Positions 39,100 through 48,874 are shown, counted from the first letter of the stretch. The stretch is 64,000 bases of DNA from Thiosulfatimonas sediminis (GCF_011398355.1 NZ_AP021889.1:1984001-2048000), one strand, 5' to 3'. Notes: generated by a model from the sequence alone, not told the origin. Made by a program: numbers and translations.

Positions 39100-39189
39100 T
39101 ACGTTCTCTTACCCCTAAAAAGTGCTCATTCTAAGATGGCTCTGCCATGATTGCGCTATTCTAACAACAATAACCGTGATGTTTTCGGA

Positions 39190-39717
39190 TTATACAAACA
39201 GGGCTTGATGCTGCGGACTGACCGCAAAATAGGTGGCCGCACCAGCAAACCCGATTCCGTCCATAAACTCATCGTCACGAAACCCCATGGCCTCGACACT
39301 CATCTGGCACGCCGTCATCTGAACGCCCAGCTCGACACAGAGCTCACGTAACTCATCTAACGGAACTTGTCCATTTTGCAGCATGGTTTGCTTAAAACCC
39401 CAAGTGGCTAATCTCTCCATCCCAGGAAGCTGCCAAAAAATCTGCGGTAAACGCCGATTTAAATCGAGTTTTTTAAACCACATAGGCCCGACAGGGCTGT
39501 GCATTTTCATCGCGGGGTTGCCTAAAGGCGAGACCCGCAAATGTGCAGTCTGCTTTAAAACACACTGCAAACCATAAAACGTAAAAAAAATATCGACCTT
39601 TTTATCCATTGCAGCTGCAGTACTCGCCAATATGAAAGTCGGATAGGCCCAATCAAGCGTCCCTTTCGAGTGGATAATACTCAACTGCCCCTCTACTTTC
39701 GGATCTTCTATCGACAT
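39190..39717 (-). CDS. DsrE2-type DsrE/DsrF-like sulfur carrier
   Basis: 175 residues from ATG 39717 (AAAGGAAAGC upstream). DsrE/F-like fold with SKGTLDWAYPTFILASTAAA at the N-terminus and the cysteine regions GLQCVLKQ and VQMTACQMSVEAMG. The latter matches the conserved TACQMSM-like active-site block of DsrE2 proteins, which pass sulfane sulfur in the cytoplasm of sulfur oxidisers. Its start overlaps tusA by 10 bp. In many sulfur oxidisers a rhodanese gene joins this pair; none is seen here. Confidence 0.85.
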   Translation of the reverse strand: MSIEDPKVEGQLSIIHSKGTLDWAYPTFILASTAAAMDKKVDIFFTFYGLQCVLKQTAHLRVSPLGNPAMKMHSPVGPMWFKKLDLNRRLPQIFWQLPGMERLATWGFKQTMLQNGQVPLDELRELCVELGVQMTACQMSVEAMGFRDDEFMDGIGFAGAATYFAVSPQHQALFV

Positions 39718-39941
39718 AAGCTTTCCTTTTTGCGGCATACCAGAAACTCGATCACCGGTGCCTGCGCTAACAATTCACAATGCAATTTTTGCTGCTGACA
39801 AAACGCCGGAATATCTCGCAAACCGCCTTTGTCTTTTAGCAAAACAATAAACGCATTTTCGTCTTGCTGATGATGCAGCGCTTGTTTCAGTTTTATCACT
39901 GGCATCGGGCAAGCCAATGCAGTGCAATCAAGTTTATACAT
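39708..39941 (-). CDS. tusA: TusA-family sulfurtransferase
   Basis: 77 residues, a complete TusA. The CPxP motif with the persulfide-carrying cysteine is LDCTALACPMPVIKLKQAL (Cys about 11). In sulfur oxidisers TusA is a central cytoplasmic sulfur carrier; in other bacteria it serves tRNA thiolation. The overlap with the DsrE2 gene supports the sulfur-oxidation role, which remains inference. Confidence 0.93.
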   Translation of the reverse strand: MYKLDCTALACPMPVIKLKQALHHQQDENAFIVLLKDKGGLRDIPAFCQQQKLHCELLAQAPVIEFLVCRKKESLCR

Positions 39942-40244
39942 ATAAGCATCAGTTAATTTTGGTTAATAATTAAGCAACTATCACACAGAAGCCACCCTAA
40001 CAACACTTTCTCAAGAATCCATGCTGGCGATTCACAATTCATCCATTTTTGTCGCTGGCTTTAACACCGGTAACTTGTCTAAACTAAGTTCAAGCTAATC
40101 GCAAACAACCTGATTGAGCCGCTGTAAAAAACGCTTATTCAGTTGCCAAGCGTAAAGCAGATTCTTTATAGTGTGGCAATTATAAACCAGCAAACGAATC
40201 CTGTTTACGCTGGCCACCACCGAGAATAAAGGTATTCTGCCGTA
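39942..40244. other. Divergent intergenic region between tusA and the bepA-like gene
   Basis: About 300 bp with no credible gene. The stretch around 40160-40190 is AT-rich and probably holds promoters for one or both flanking genes, but I could not pick a convincing -35/-10 pair. Confidence 0.4.
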
Positions 40245-41756
40245 ATGCAAACAACTCACCGCAAACGTCTAAAAGACAGACTTTACAAGCGCTCTTTAAC
40301 AACTTGGTTAAGTGCAAGTTTACTGTGTATGCCGTTGAGTGCAACGCAAGCCATCAATAATTTACCGGATTTAGGCGCGCCAGATTTAGTCGAGTACGAT
40401 CGCGCCACTGAACAACAACTAGGACGCGCGTTCACTCAAGCGCTACATACACAGTTTGACTTGATTAATGATCCTGAAACACTGAATTACATTCGCCAAA
40501 TGAGCTATCAAATTGCCAGCCATAGCGGGCAACAGCGCGAATTTAGTTTTTATGTAATTAATAACGACAGTATCAACGCCTTTGCGGGCCCCAATGGGGT
40601 TATTGGAATTCACACAGGCCTAATCGCCAAAGTCGAAACTGCCGACGAACTCGCATCTGTCATCGCCCATGAAATTGCGCACGTAACCCAACAACATCTC
40701 TCGCGTACCTATGAGTACAACAGCACCCAAGGAACGTTGAATAGTTTTGCAACTTTAATTGCGGCCATTTTAGTGGGCATGGCCAACCCAAATGCTGGTG
40801 TGGCGACGTTGATGGGCGGCATGGGTTTAAATATGGAAGACCAACTGAAAAACTCGCGCGAACATGAAAAAGAAGCCGATAATGTCGGCATTCAAATTCT
40901 CTACGAATCGGGCTATGACCCACATGCAATGGGCGCTTTTTTTGGCAAGCTGGCGAAAGAAAGTCAATTTAACGCATTACAAGTACCGGAAATTTTACGC
41001 ACGCATCCGGTCACATTAAACCGTTTAGCGGCCGCAGAAAGTCGAGCGCAAGTTATGCCGCCCTTCATCATCCGCAACACCCCCAACGATTTAACTTTAA
41101 TTAAATTACGGATTGCCGCGCTCAACAAGCAACTTAATCAAGTGGCTCGCAAAACACTCAGCGCAGATGAGCGCTGTTACTTAGACAACTTACAAGAACT
41201 CGGCAACACATTTCATCAAACACAGCTAAACAGCAGTGCCGAAAAATTAAAATGCTTAGTGAACGCCGCTGAAAAAAACATGATGCAGCCACTATACAGC
41301 ACCCTTTTGGTTGAACGATTGATGCAGTTCTCAAGCCGCAATGCCAAAAACACATTAAACGAATATGTAAAAACAATAAAACAGCTAATCGAATATCAGC
41401 AAGATATTTGGCCAGGCAATTTAGCGGTGCGTATCCGCCATGCCGAACTACTCAATACATTGCATCAACCCGAACAAGCGATGCAGGTTTTACAACAAGG
41501 CTTACAACAAGAATCTAACCAGTTCACGCTGAATAATTATCTGGCACAATTCGCCGATAATGCCGGAAAACAAGCATTGGCAAATTACTATCAAGCGCAA
41601 GCCCAGCTTGCTATTGGTAATTACTCCAGAGCGTTGCACTTTATTGAGCAAGCAGAACGTCTAAATGAACAAAACAAGGAGGGTATAGCACAACAAATCA
41701 ATTATTTCAAAGCCCAGAATCAAGATAAAATACGTAAACCATCCAAAAATAATTAA
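40245..41756 (+). CDS. bepA: BepA-like periplasmic M48 metalloprotease with TPR domain
   Basis: 503 residues. A basic N-terminus and hydrophobic stretch (WLSASLLCMPLSATQA, about 25-40) act as signal peptide. The M48 protease domain has zinc motif HEIAHVTQQH near residue 141 and EADNVGIQILYESGYDPHAM near 208, then a C-terminal TPR region (about 320-495). E. coli BepA (YfgC) degrades or helps assemble LptD and BAM substrates in the periplasm. The family and topology agree; function is inferred from homology pattern. It stands alone upstream of sox. Confidence 0.88.
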   Translation: MQTTHRKRLKDRLYKRSLTTWLSASLLCMPLSATQAINNLPDLGAPDLVEYDRATEQQLGRAFTQALHTQFDLINDPETLNYIRQMSYQIASHSGQQREFSFYVINNDSINAFAGPNGVIGIHTGLIAKVETADELASVIAHEIAHVTQQHLSRTYEYNSTQGTLNSFATLIAAILVGMANPNAGVATLMGGMGLNMEDQLKNSREHEKEADNVGIQILYESGYDPHAMGAFFGKLAKESQFNALQVPEILRTHPVTLNRLAAAESRAQVMPPFIIRNTPNDLTLIKLRIAALNKQLNQVARKTLSADERCYLDNLQELGNTFHQTQLNSSAEKLKCLVNAAEKNMMQPLYSTLLVERLMQFSSRNAKNTLNEYVKTIKQLIEYQQDIWPGNLAVRIRHAELLNTLHQPEQAMQVLQQGLQQESNQFTLNNYLAQFADNAGKQALANYYQAQAQLAIGNYSRALHFIEQAERLNEQNKEGIAQQINYFKAQNQDKIRKPSKNN

Positions 41757-41941
41757 AGACGCTTACCATATAAATTTTTATTACTACTTGATTAAATATT
41801 GCTATAGGAATAACCATTAAATTCCTTGCGTTTAAAAACTAACTGAGTAAGCTTACATCCCTAAGGGCGGGAACGCGCTCTAAAAAATAAAACCCAACAT
41901 ATAATGGGGACGTCGAAAGACACTTTTGGAGGAGAAGAATA

Positions 41942-42319
41942 ATGAATTCTAAAATGAAGCAACTGTTGACTGCTTTGGCCATTTCAAGTGCCGTAATGAC
42001 AGCGCCAGTTAGCGTTCAAGCAGCAGATAAACCAGCTGCTTCCGATGTTGAGGAAGGTAAGAAGCTTGCCTTCAGCCGTTCCAAAGGTAACTGCCTTGCG
42101 TGCCATATGGCAGGTGATGGCGCCCAACCTGGTAATATCGGTCCAGCGCTGATTGCAATGAAATTGCGCTACCCTGATAAGCAAAAGTTGTACAACAAAG
42201 TTTGGGGTACTCCAGATGCAATGAAAGTACCTAACAGTATGATGCCAGAATTCGGTTCTCACGGAATCTTATCTGATGATGAAATTCGAAAAATCGTAGA
42301 CTACATCTACACACTGTAA
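41942..42319 (+). CDS. soxX: Sulfur-oxidation cytochrome SoxX
   Basis: 125 residues: signal peptide (cleaved near VQAA, residue 27), heme-binding CLACH (about 51-55) in the SoxX context FSRSKGNCLACHMAGDG, and Met region PNSMMPEFGSHGILSDDEI. SoxX with SoxA forms the SoxXA cytochrome that attaches thiosulfate to SoxYZ. A very strong ribosome site (GGAGGAG) precedes it. It is the first gene of soxXYZA. Confidence 0.96.
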   Translation: MNSKMKQLLTALAISSAVMTAPVSVQAADKPAASDVEEGKKLAFSRSKGNCLACHMAGDGAQPGNIGPALIAMKLRYPDKQKLYNKVWGTPDAMKVPNSMMPEFGSHGILSDDEIRKIVDYIYTL

Positions 42320-42364
42320 AACAATAAAATTTTTATTAAACCTTAACCGGGAGTTTTAAACCTT

Positions 42365-42835
42365 ATGAAACGTAGATCTTTCCTTAAAGGTACTCTAGCC
42401 ACTGGTGCTGCAGCTGTTGCTGTAAACGCTGGTCTATTAACACCTAGCACTGTTCTTGCTGCTGACTGGAACACTAAAGCATTTACTGCTAAAACAATTG
42501 ATGACGCAGTATCAGCTGTATACGGTTCTGCTGCAACCGCAGCTTCTGGTGACATTAAATTGAAAGCACCAGCAATTGCAGAAAACGGTGCGGTAACGCC
42601 AGTTGAAGTTGATGCTTCTGCAATCGACGGCGTAGAGTCAATCTCTATTCTAGCTAGCAAAAACCCAATCCCGATGGTTTGTGAATATACTTTCGCTGCG
42701 GGTGCTGTAGGTTTCGTTTCTACTCGTATCAAAATGGGTGAAACAATGAACGTTATCGCTATCGTTAATGCTGGTGGCAAACTTCTTAAAACTGAACAAG
42801 AAGTTAAAGTAACTATCGGTGGTTGTGGAGGCTAA
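42365..42835 (+). CDS. soxY: Sulfur carrier subunit SoxY
   Basis: 156 residues. A Tat signal (MKRRSFLKGTLATGAAAVAV) indicates folded export. The C-terminus is the swinging arm ending in VTIGGCGG; its cysteine carries the sulfur intermediates. It pairs with SoxZ. Tat export as a SoxYZ pair is the known route. Codons are highly biased, suggesting strong expression. It lies 45 bp after soxX. Confidence 0.97.
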   Translation: MKRRSFLKGTLATGAAAVAVNAGLLTPSTVLAADWNTKAFTAKTIDDAVSAVYGSAATAASGDIKLKAPAIAENGAVTPVEVDASAIDGVESISILASKNPIPMVCEYTFAAGAVGFVSTRIKMGETMNVIAIVNAGGKLLKTEQEVKVTIGGCGG

Positions 42836-42899
42836 TCCCCCACCACTAAGTTGATTACTTAACGATAACGATTTAAAGAATTTACGAAAAGGAAATAAC

Positions 42900-43211
42900 A
42901 TGGCTATCAATATCCGTATGCGTGGTGCATCAAAAGCTGGTGTTGCTGAGATCAAAGCTCTAATCAAGCACCCAATGGAATCAGGTGTTCGTATGAACAA
43001 AGCTACTGGTAAGCCTTACCCAGCTAAGTACATCGACATGGTTACCATTTCTGTAAACGGCGCTGATGCAATTACTTCTCAGTGGTCTGGTGCAGTTTCA
43101 GCTAACCCATACATGGCTGTTAAAGTAAAAGCTAACGCTGGTGATACCATCAAAGTTGTTCTTAAAGACAACACTGGTGACACTGGTGAAGAAACAATCA
43201 CTCTAAAATAA
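42900..43211 (+). CDS. soxZ: Sulfur carrier partner SoxZ
   Basis: 103 residues, without its own signal peptide, consistent with co-export with SoxY. Motifs include AEIKALIKHPMESGVRMNKA, then PAKYID, SGAVSANPYMAVKVKA and DNTGDTGEETITLK. SoxZ is the non-carrier half of the SoxYZ heterodimer. An AAAGGAAATAAC ribosome site precedes it. A terminator-like hairpin follows. Confidence 0.97.
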   Translation: MAINIRMRGASKAGVAEIKALIKHPMESGVRMNKATGKPYPAKYIDMVTISVNGADAITSQWSGAVSANPYMAVKVKANAGDTIKVVLKDNTGDTGEETITLK

Positions 43212-43226
43212 TTTAGATTGACTGTT

Positions 43227-43256
43227 AAAGGCGTCTAGCTTGCTGGGCGCCTTTTA
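43227..43256 (+). terminator. Attenuator/terminator-like hairpin between soxZ and soxA
   Basis: AAAGGCGTCTAGC pairs with GCTGGGCGCCTTT (G-T wobbles) and is followed by TTTTAAAA. Being inside the operon, it may lower soxA transcript relative to soxXYZ, or protect the 3' end of a processed soxXYZ message. Confidence 0.6.
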
Positions 43257-43303
43257 AAAAAAATAATAATAAAAATAATAGCTCTCGAATTAGGAGGATT
43301 GGA

Positions 43304-44134
43304 ATGAAAAAGACTCTACTAAGCGCTTTGGCTCTAGGTATGTCTATAGCGGCCATCAGCCCAGCGGCAATGGCAGTTGATCCGGAAACAGATCGTCAAC
43401 AGATTGTTGATTATTTCAAAGCAAAAAGCCCAAAAATCGCCTTTGAAGATTACAAAGACGGTGGCTATGTTTACAGTGCTGATAAGCGCTCACAATGGGA
43501 ATCTGTTGAAGAATTCCCTCCCTATTTAGATTCTGTTGATGCAGGGCAAGCTTTGTATGAACAGGATAAAGCCGTGTACGAGAAATGTTTTGGTGATGAT
43601 CCATCAAATGTTCGTTCACACTATCCTTATTTTGATGAAAAAACCCAACAAGTTGTAACGCTTGAATGGGCAATTAATATTTGTCGTGAAAACGCCGGTT
43701 TAAAAGCGTTTAAATACAAAAAAGGTGACATTGCCAATCTAAGCGCTTATTTCGCTTTCCAATCTCGTGGTCAAAAAGTTGACGTCAAGATTGAGTCTGA
43801 AGGCGCTAAAGCAGCTTATAACAAAGGCCGAGATATGTACCTGAAGCCAATCGGCCAGTTGGGACTTTCTTGTGCTAAATGTCACACCTATAATTCAGGA
43901 CGTTACGCTCGTGCTGACTTGTTATCACCGGCACTAGGTCATACTACGCATTTCCCTGTGTTCCGTGCTAAATGGCAAGAATTAGGCACACTTCACCGTC
44001 GCTACGGTGGATGCCATGAGAACATGCGTGCAAAACCGTTTAAACCACAAAGTGAAGAATATCGTAACCTAGAATTCTTCCAAGCCTATACATCAAATGG
44101 CTTGGACATCAATGGTCCTGGTTACCGTCAATAA
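43304..44134 (+). CDS. soxA: Sulfur-oxidation cytochrome SoxA
   Basis: 276 residues with a signal peptide (cleaved near AMA, residue 24). There is one heme motif, CAKCH (about 190), and the catalytic/ligand cysteine in HRRYGGCHENMRAKPF near 236. The cysteines in YEKCFGDD and INICREN probably form the disulfide that replaces the first heme, so this is a mono-heme SoxA. It oxidatively joins thiosulfate to SoxY. GAGGATTGGA precedes the ATG. Confidence 0.96.
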   Translation: MKKTLLSALALGMSIAAISPAAMAVDPETDRQQIVDYFKAKSPKIAFEDYKDGGYVYSADKRSQWESVEEFPPYLDSVDAGQALYEQDKAVYEKCFGDDPSNVRSHYPYFDEKTQQVVTLEWAINICRENAGLKAFKYKKGDIANLSAYFAFQSRGQKVDVKIESEGAKAAYNKGRDMYLKPIGQLGLSCAKCHTYNSGRYARADLLSPALGHTTHFPVFRAKWQELGTLHRRYGGCHENMRAKPFKPQSEEYRNLEFFQAYTSNGLDINGPGYRQ

Positions 44135-44153
44135 TAAAAATTTATCCTCCATT

Positions 44154-44181
44154 TAAGCCCGATTTAATCGGGCTTTTTTGT
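44154..44181 (+). terminator. Terminator of the soxXYZA operon
   Basis: AAGCCCGATT-TA-ATCGGGCTT followed by a T-run, 20 bp after the soxA stop. Confidence 0.85.
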
Positions 44182-44367
44182 TTTTACACCTCCGCGCACC
44201 CGCCACCCACACAGACTTGCCAAACATCGAAATAGTTGATTATTGTGCTCTATCGCTAAGTCGGATAACGCTTTTCTTTAGAGGATAATGCTCTCGCTCT
44301 CCCTTCGCATTTAACTTCTTGTCTGAAAACGAAAGCCTCAACAATGACGTGATTTTACATGCCGAAA

Positions 44368-44395
44368 ATTAAAAACCGGCGTAAGCCGGTTTTTA
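44368..44395 (-). terminator. Terminator of the ilvD-terB-like transcript
   Basis: AAAAACCGGC-GTA-AGCCGGTTTTTAA: a strong symmetrical stem 37 bp after the TerB-like gene's stop, with T-runs in both directions. Confidence 0.8.
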
Positions 44396-44431
44396 ATCAT
44401 TACTAGAGAACAGATAACTTGCGATCAACAA

Positions 44432-44836
44432 TCAGTCATCTTCACCAAGCATTTGCTCGCCTTCAAAGACCCAATCAAATCCTTGGCGTACCCAAGCTTC
44501 GATACGCATTAAAAACTCGGTATTATTCAAGCCCATTTTCTGAGCCAGTAACAATACTTTGTCTTGTTCTTCTTTACCAAAGTGACCATCTTTATAGGAA
44601 AGTTTAATCAACTCTTGTAACGTAATAACGCGTGCTTTTTTGCTATCTAAGACACTCAAGGCTTTATCAATATTCAAATCGCCCTTGTCTAAATCATATT
44701 CAATACCATAAGCATCACTAAAGTCTTTCAAGTATTGCACTTCTTCTTCTGAAATATCGTTATCGGCAGCAGCTAAATTCGCTGCAAGATCAAACACGAC
44801 CTGGCGCTGTTCTTGGGTTAATTGATCGGCAAACAT
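44432..44836 (-). CDS. TerB-like (tellurite resistance/DjlA N-terminal type) domain protein
   Basis: 134 residues, an all-helical acidic protein. The pattern AANLAAADNDISEEEVQYLK, LQELIKLSYKDGHFGKEEQ and MGLNNTEF fits the TerB-like fold, whose acidic repeats may bind metal. Single-domain TerB proteins have no settled function; a metal- or stress-related role is only inference. It starts 37 bp after ilvD and shares its terminator, so it is probably co-transcribed. Confidence 0.75.
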   Translation of the reverse strand: MFADQLTQEQRQVVFDLAANLAAADNDISEEEVQYLKDFSDAYGIEYDLDKGDLNIDKALSVLDSKKARVITLQELIKLSYKDGHFGKEEQDKVLLLAQKMGLNNTEFLMRIEAWVRQGFDWVFEGEQMLGEDD

Positions 44837-44873
44837 CGTGCAACTCCTTACAAGTTCCTGTTATTTTCTAGAA

Positions 44874-46730
44874 TTAATTGTGTTCAATCTGATCGACGTT
44901 ACGTACCGCACCAAATGCCGCACTTGTCGTCATAGCAGCATAGGCACGCAGCGCAGGCGTGATGTGACGTGGACGATTTTCAATCGGCTTCCAAGCCGCG
45001 CGCCCCTTAGTTACCATCGCCTGACGACGTTCAGCCAGTTGCTCATCGGTTAACTGAACGTTAATGGTGCGATTTGGAATATCGATATGAATCATATCGC
45101 CGTTTTCGACCAGACCAATGTTACCGCCCTCTGCCGCTTCTGGTGAAGCGTGACCGATTGATAGACCAGACGTCCCTCCAGAGAAACGCCCGTCGGTTAA
45201 CAACGCACACTCTTTACCCAAACCCTTGGACTTTAGGTAACTTGTCGGGTAAAGCATCTCTTGCATTCCAGGCCCGCCTTTAGGCCCTTCGTAACGAATA
45301 ATTACCACATCTCCGGCTTTGACTTCATCATTAAGAATGCCGGCAACCGCTGAATCCTGTGACTCATAAATACGAGCGGGTCCAGAAAACTTAAAAATTT
45401 CCTCATCAACGCCGGCTGTTTTAACAATACAACCATCCAGTGCAATATTGCCGTACAGGACAGCAAGACCGCCTTCAACGGTATAAGCATGTTCCAAATC
45501 ACGCACACATCCTGCAACAGGATCGACATCGACCGTTTTCCAACGCTTGTCTTGGCTGAAAGCCACCGTTGTGCGCACACCACCCGGTGCCGCACGGAAG
45601 AATTTATGCACCGCTTCATTATCGGTACGACGGACGTCCCATAACTCAATAGCTGCGCCCATTGAAGAGGCATGAACAGTTGGCACATCACGGTTGATTA
45701 AACCGCCACGATCCAACTCACCTAAAATACGCATAATCCCGCCAGCACGATGGACGTCTTCCATGTGGAAAATTTTTGAGTTCGGCGCAACTTTCACCAG
45801 ACACGGAATCTGGCGCGAAATACGATCCATGTCGGCCATCGTAAAATTAACTTCCGCTTCCTTAGCAATCGCAAGTAAATGTAATACTGTATTGGTTGAA
45901 CCACCCATGGCAACATCAATTGCCATCGCATTTTCAAAGGCTTCATAGGTAGCAATCGAACGCGGTAACACGTTTGCGTTATCATCTTCATAATAAGCTT
46001 TCGCCATTTCAACAATACGACGACCCGCTTCTTCAAATAGGTGTTTACGGTCTGCATGAGTAGCCAAAGTTGAACCGTTACCTGGCAAAGCAATCCCTAA
46101 GGCCTCTGCTAAGCAGTTCATCGAGTTGGCGGTAAACATCCCAGAACAAGAACCACAAGTTGGACACGCCGAAACTTCAACCGATTCAATGTCTTCATCC
46201 GAACAGTTACTGTCGGCTGCCATAACCATGGCATCAACCAAATCCAATTTGATTTCAACACCACCTAACACGGTTTTACCTGATTCCATCGGCCCGCCGG
46301 TTACAAAAATGGTCGGGATATTCAGACGCATTGCAGCCATCATCATTCCAGGGGTAATTTTGTCGCAGTTGGAAATACAGACCAACGCATCGGCACAATG
46401 CGCATTACACATATATTCAACCGAATCCGCAATCAAATCACGTGACGGCAAGGAATACAGCATCCCATCGTGCCCCATCGCAATCCCATCATCTACAGCA
46501 ATGGTATTAAACTCTTTCGCCACACCGCCGGCTTCTTCAATCACTCGAGCAACCAACTGTCCCATGTCTTTTAAATGAACGTGCCCAGGGACAAACTGGG
46601 TAAATGAGTTTGCAACGGCAATAATCGGTTTACCGAAATCATCCGAGCCCATTCCGGTTGCACGCCAAAGAGCACGTGCGCCGGCCATATTACGGCCATG
46701 AGTACTGGTTCTGGAACGATATTGAGGCAT
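44874..46730 (-). CDS. ilvD: Dihydroxy-acid dehydratase
   Basis: 618 residues, the length of the E. coli-type enzyme. It dehydrates dihydroxy acids to 2-oxoisovalerate and 2-oxo-3-methylvalerate. The start [20 protein letters not shown], the Fe-S ligands in [12 protein letters not shown] and [17 protein letters not shown], and the C-terminal [15 protein letters not shown] are all present. It is apart from ilvBNC and leuA in the chromosome. It is divergent from argA. Confidence 0.97.
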   Translation of the reverse strand: MPQYRSRTSTHGRNMAGARALWRATGMGSDDFGKPIIAVANSFTQFVPGHVHLKDMGQLVARVIEEAGGVAKEFNTIAVDDGIAMGHDGMLYSLPSRDLIADSVEYMCNAHCADALVCISNCDKITPGMMMAAMRLNIPTIFVTGGPMESGKTVLGGVEIKLDLVDAMVMAADSNCSDEDIESVEVSACPTCGSCSGMFTANSMNCLAEALGIALPGNGSTLATHADRKHLFEEAGRRIVEMAKAYYEDDNANVLPRSIATYEAFENAMAIDVAMGGSTNTVLHLLAIAKEAEVNFTMADMDRISRQIPCLVKVAPNSKIFHMEDVHRAGGIMRILGELDRGGLINRDVPTVHASSMGAAIELWDVRRTDNEAVHKFFRAAPGGVRTTVAFSQDKRWKTVDVDPVAGCVRDLEHAYTVEGGLAVLYGNIALDGCIVKTAGVDEEIFKFSGPARIYESQDSAVAGILNDEVKAGDVVIIRYEGPKGGPGMQEMLYPTSYLKSKGLGKECALLTDGRFSGGTSGLSIGHASPEAAEGGNIGLVENGDMIHIDIPNRTINVQLTDEQLAERRQAMVTKGRAAWKPIENRPRHITPALRAYAAMTTSAAFGAVRNVDQIEHN

Positions 46731-46840
46731 TGATTTGGCTCCTTATTTATACGCGACAAGCACTCTGTTTCAATAGAGATTCGACTTTGTCCGTTTGACT
46801 GTTATACTTAGAAAATTATTCCAACTATTCTCGCACATTC

Positions 46841-48142
46841 ATGCAGCAATCTGAATTAGATTTTATCCAAAGCCTGCGCCAATCCTCGCATTACATCGAG
46901 CAGCACCGCGGCAAAACTTGTGTCATATACCTCCCCGGAGATTTATTACAAAATGCCGATGCTTTACTGTGTCTCAGTAAAGACATTACCCTATTGCATA
47001 CCTTGGGTCTGAAACTGGTATTGGCGATGGGCGCAACGCAACAAATCAACCACGCTTTAGCGCAACAGCAGATTCAATGGCAACAACACCAACAGTGTCG
47101 AATTACCACCTTAGAAATGCTTCCGATTTTTCAACAAATTATCGGGCAAGTGCGCTCGCAATTAGAAGCGGTATTTTGCCAAGCGTCAAATCAGCAAAAC
47201 AAACCCCTCAGCTTGGTTTCCGGAAATTGGGTGATTGCGCAACCCAAAGGCGTGGTAGACGGTGTCGATTTTCAGCACACTGGACAATTGCGAAAAATTA
47301 ACCGCGATGCCATTCAAGCCTGTTTGGATAGCAGTCAAATCGTTTTGCTGACACCCCTTGCTTATTCGCTCACCGGCGAGGTGTTTAACCTCAACACTCT
47401 TGAGCAAGCGTGCGCTATTGCCGAACAGCTTCAAGCGGATAAACTAATGATTTTCCAAAAACCGCAACGCTACGCGACGTTACCGCCGGCGCTAAACCAA
47501 ACCCAAATTCACGGGCTACTGCCAAGCTTAGAAATCAAAACAAAACAGCTATTTGAGCGTATTCAAAAGCTCGGCAAAAGCGTTAGCCGAGTGCACCTAA
47601 TTAATAGCGCAGACCCGTCCAGCTTACTGCTCGAACTCTTTACCCGCGATGGCACCGGTTGCATGATATTCAGCGACCGCTATCACCAAATACGTCCGGC
47701 CACTATTGAAGATGTTGGCGGGATATTAGAAGTCATCGCACCTTTAGAGCAAAAAGGGGTTCTCGTGAAACGCTCGCGAGAACGCCTAGAGCTGGAGATC
47801 CACAATTTCATCGTGATTGAACGCGACCGCAGCATTATTGGCTGCGCGGCTCTATACGCCAATTACCAAAACAGTGGCGAACTAGCTTGTTTAGCGGTGC
47901 ACAGTGATTATCGTGGTCAAGAACTCGGCGAACAGCTATTACAAGAAATTGAAAAAACCGCGCGAACTCATGGCTTAGCACAATTGTTTTTACTGACCAC
48001 ACATACCCATCACTGGTTTATCGAACACGGTTTTAAGCTGGCCACACCGAATGAATTACCACAAGAAAAACAGCAACTCTACAATTATCAACGCAATTCC
48101 AAAGTATTGATAAAACCACTCAAAACCGAAAATAAAGATTGA
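46841..48142 (+). CDS. argA: Amino-acid N-acetyltransferase (N-acetylglutamate synthase)
   Basis: 433 residues in the classical ArgA layout: an N-terminal amino-acid-kinase-like domain (about 1-290) without catalytic kinase role, which binds arginine for feedback control, and a C-terminal GNAT domain (about 295-433, RPATIEDVGGILEVIAPLEQ; acetyl-CoA loop VHSDYRGQELGEQLLQEI). It makes N-acetylglutamate. The presence of argJ in this window means acetyl groups can be recycled, so ArgA would be mainly anaplerotic. Confidence 0.92.
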   Translation: MQQSELDFIQSLRQSSHYIEQHRGKTCVIYLPGDLLQNADALLCLSKDITLLHTLGLKLVLAMGATQQINHALAQQQIQWQQHQQCRITTLEMLPIFQQIIGQVRSQLEAVFCQASNQQNKPLSLVSGNWVIAQPKGVVDGVDFQHTGQLRKINRDAIQACLDSSQIVLLTPLAYSLTGEVFNLNTLEQACAIAEQLQADKLMIFQKPQRYATLPPALNQTQIHGLLPSLEIKTKQLFERIQKLGKSVSRVHLINSADPSSLLLELFTRDGTGCMIFSDRYHQIRPATIEDVGGILEVIAPLEQKGVLVKRSRERLELEIHNFIVIERDRSIIGCAALYANYQNSGELACLAVHSDYRGQELGEQLLQEIEKTARTHGLAQLFLLTTHTHHWFIEHGFKLATPNELPQEKQQLYNYQRNSKVLIKPLKTENKD

Positions 48143-48145
48143 TTC

Positions 48146-48805
48146 ATGAGCCAAACGAAATCCGCCGCGAGCAACGCAGCACCATCCCAAAACGAATACA
48201 CTCCGATGACCATTAAAGAGCGTTTTCGCGGCTTTTTGCCCGTCGTTGTGGACGTTGAAACTGCCGGATTTAATCCGCATACCGATGCTTTATTAGAGGT
48301 GGCGGTGGTCATACTCGAAATGGATGAGTATGGCCGCCTCCAACGTAAGGCGACTTACGACCGTAACATACTGCCTTTTGAAGGCGCTAATTTAGAAGAC
48401 AGCGCCTTAAAATTTATCGGCATGGAAGACCCTTATCACCCATTCCGTAATGCGGTCAGCGAAAAACAAGCGCTACAAGAGTTGTTCAAACCCATCAATG
48501 ATGAAATCAAGGCAACCGAATGCACTCGCGCTATTTTGGTGGGACACAATGCCTTTTTTGATTTGAACTTTGTGCTGGCAGCAGCCGAGCGCAGCAAAAC
48601 AAAATGCCCTTTCCATCAGTTCAGTACTTTTGATACCGTCTCGCTGGCCGGCTTAGCTTACGGCCAAACGGTACTCGCTAAAGCGATGGAAAAAGCCGAT
48701 ATTGAATGGGATAACGCCATGGCGCATTCAGCGGTATACGACACCGAGAAGACTGCAGACTTGTTTTGCAAAATTATTAACGAAACCGAAATGCTTGTCG
48801 AATAA
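48146..48805 (+). CDS. rnt: Ribonuclease T
   Basis: 219 residues. DEDDh exonuclease that trims tRNA and other stable RNA 3' ends. Motifs are PVVVDVETAGFNPHTDALLE (ExoI), GHNAFFDLNFV (ExoII) and the C-terminal HSAVYDTEKTADLF (catalytic His and Asp). It starts 3 bp after argA without a clear ribosome site, so coupling is likely. It is convergent with grxD, which is also its neighbour in many gammaproteobacteria. Confidence 0.95.
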   Translation: MSQTKSAASNAAPSQNEYTPMTIKERFRGFLPVVVDVETAGFNPHTDALLEVAVVILEMDEYGRLQRKATYDRNILPFEGANLEDSALKFIGMEDPYHPFRNAVSEKQALQELFKPINDEIKATECTRAILVGHNAFFDLNFVLAAAERSKTKCPFHQFSTFDTVSLAGLAYGQTVLAKAMEKADIEWDNAMAHSAVYDTEKTADLFCKIINETEMLVE

Positions 48806-48828
48806 TCGAGCGGGCTTCTGTTTTGCAT

Positions 48829-48857
48829 AAAAAAAGCGCCATTGGGCGCTTTTTATA
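48829..48857. terminator. Bidirectional terminator between rnt and grxD
   Basis: AAAAAGCGCC-ATT-GGGCGCTTTTT: a strong stem with A- and T-runs between convergent genes. Confidence 0.87.
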
Positions 48858-48874
48858 AAAGGGTGCGAAAGAAC

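Noticed and set aside
44874-46730. Several long plus- and minus-strand frames inside ilvD and other core genes
   Set aside because: They are out-of-frame shadows of strongly conserved enzymes and have no ribosome sites or domains.
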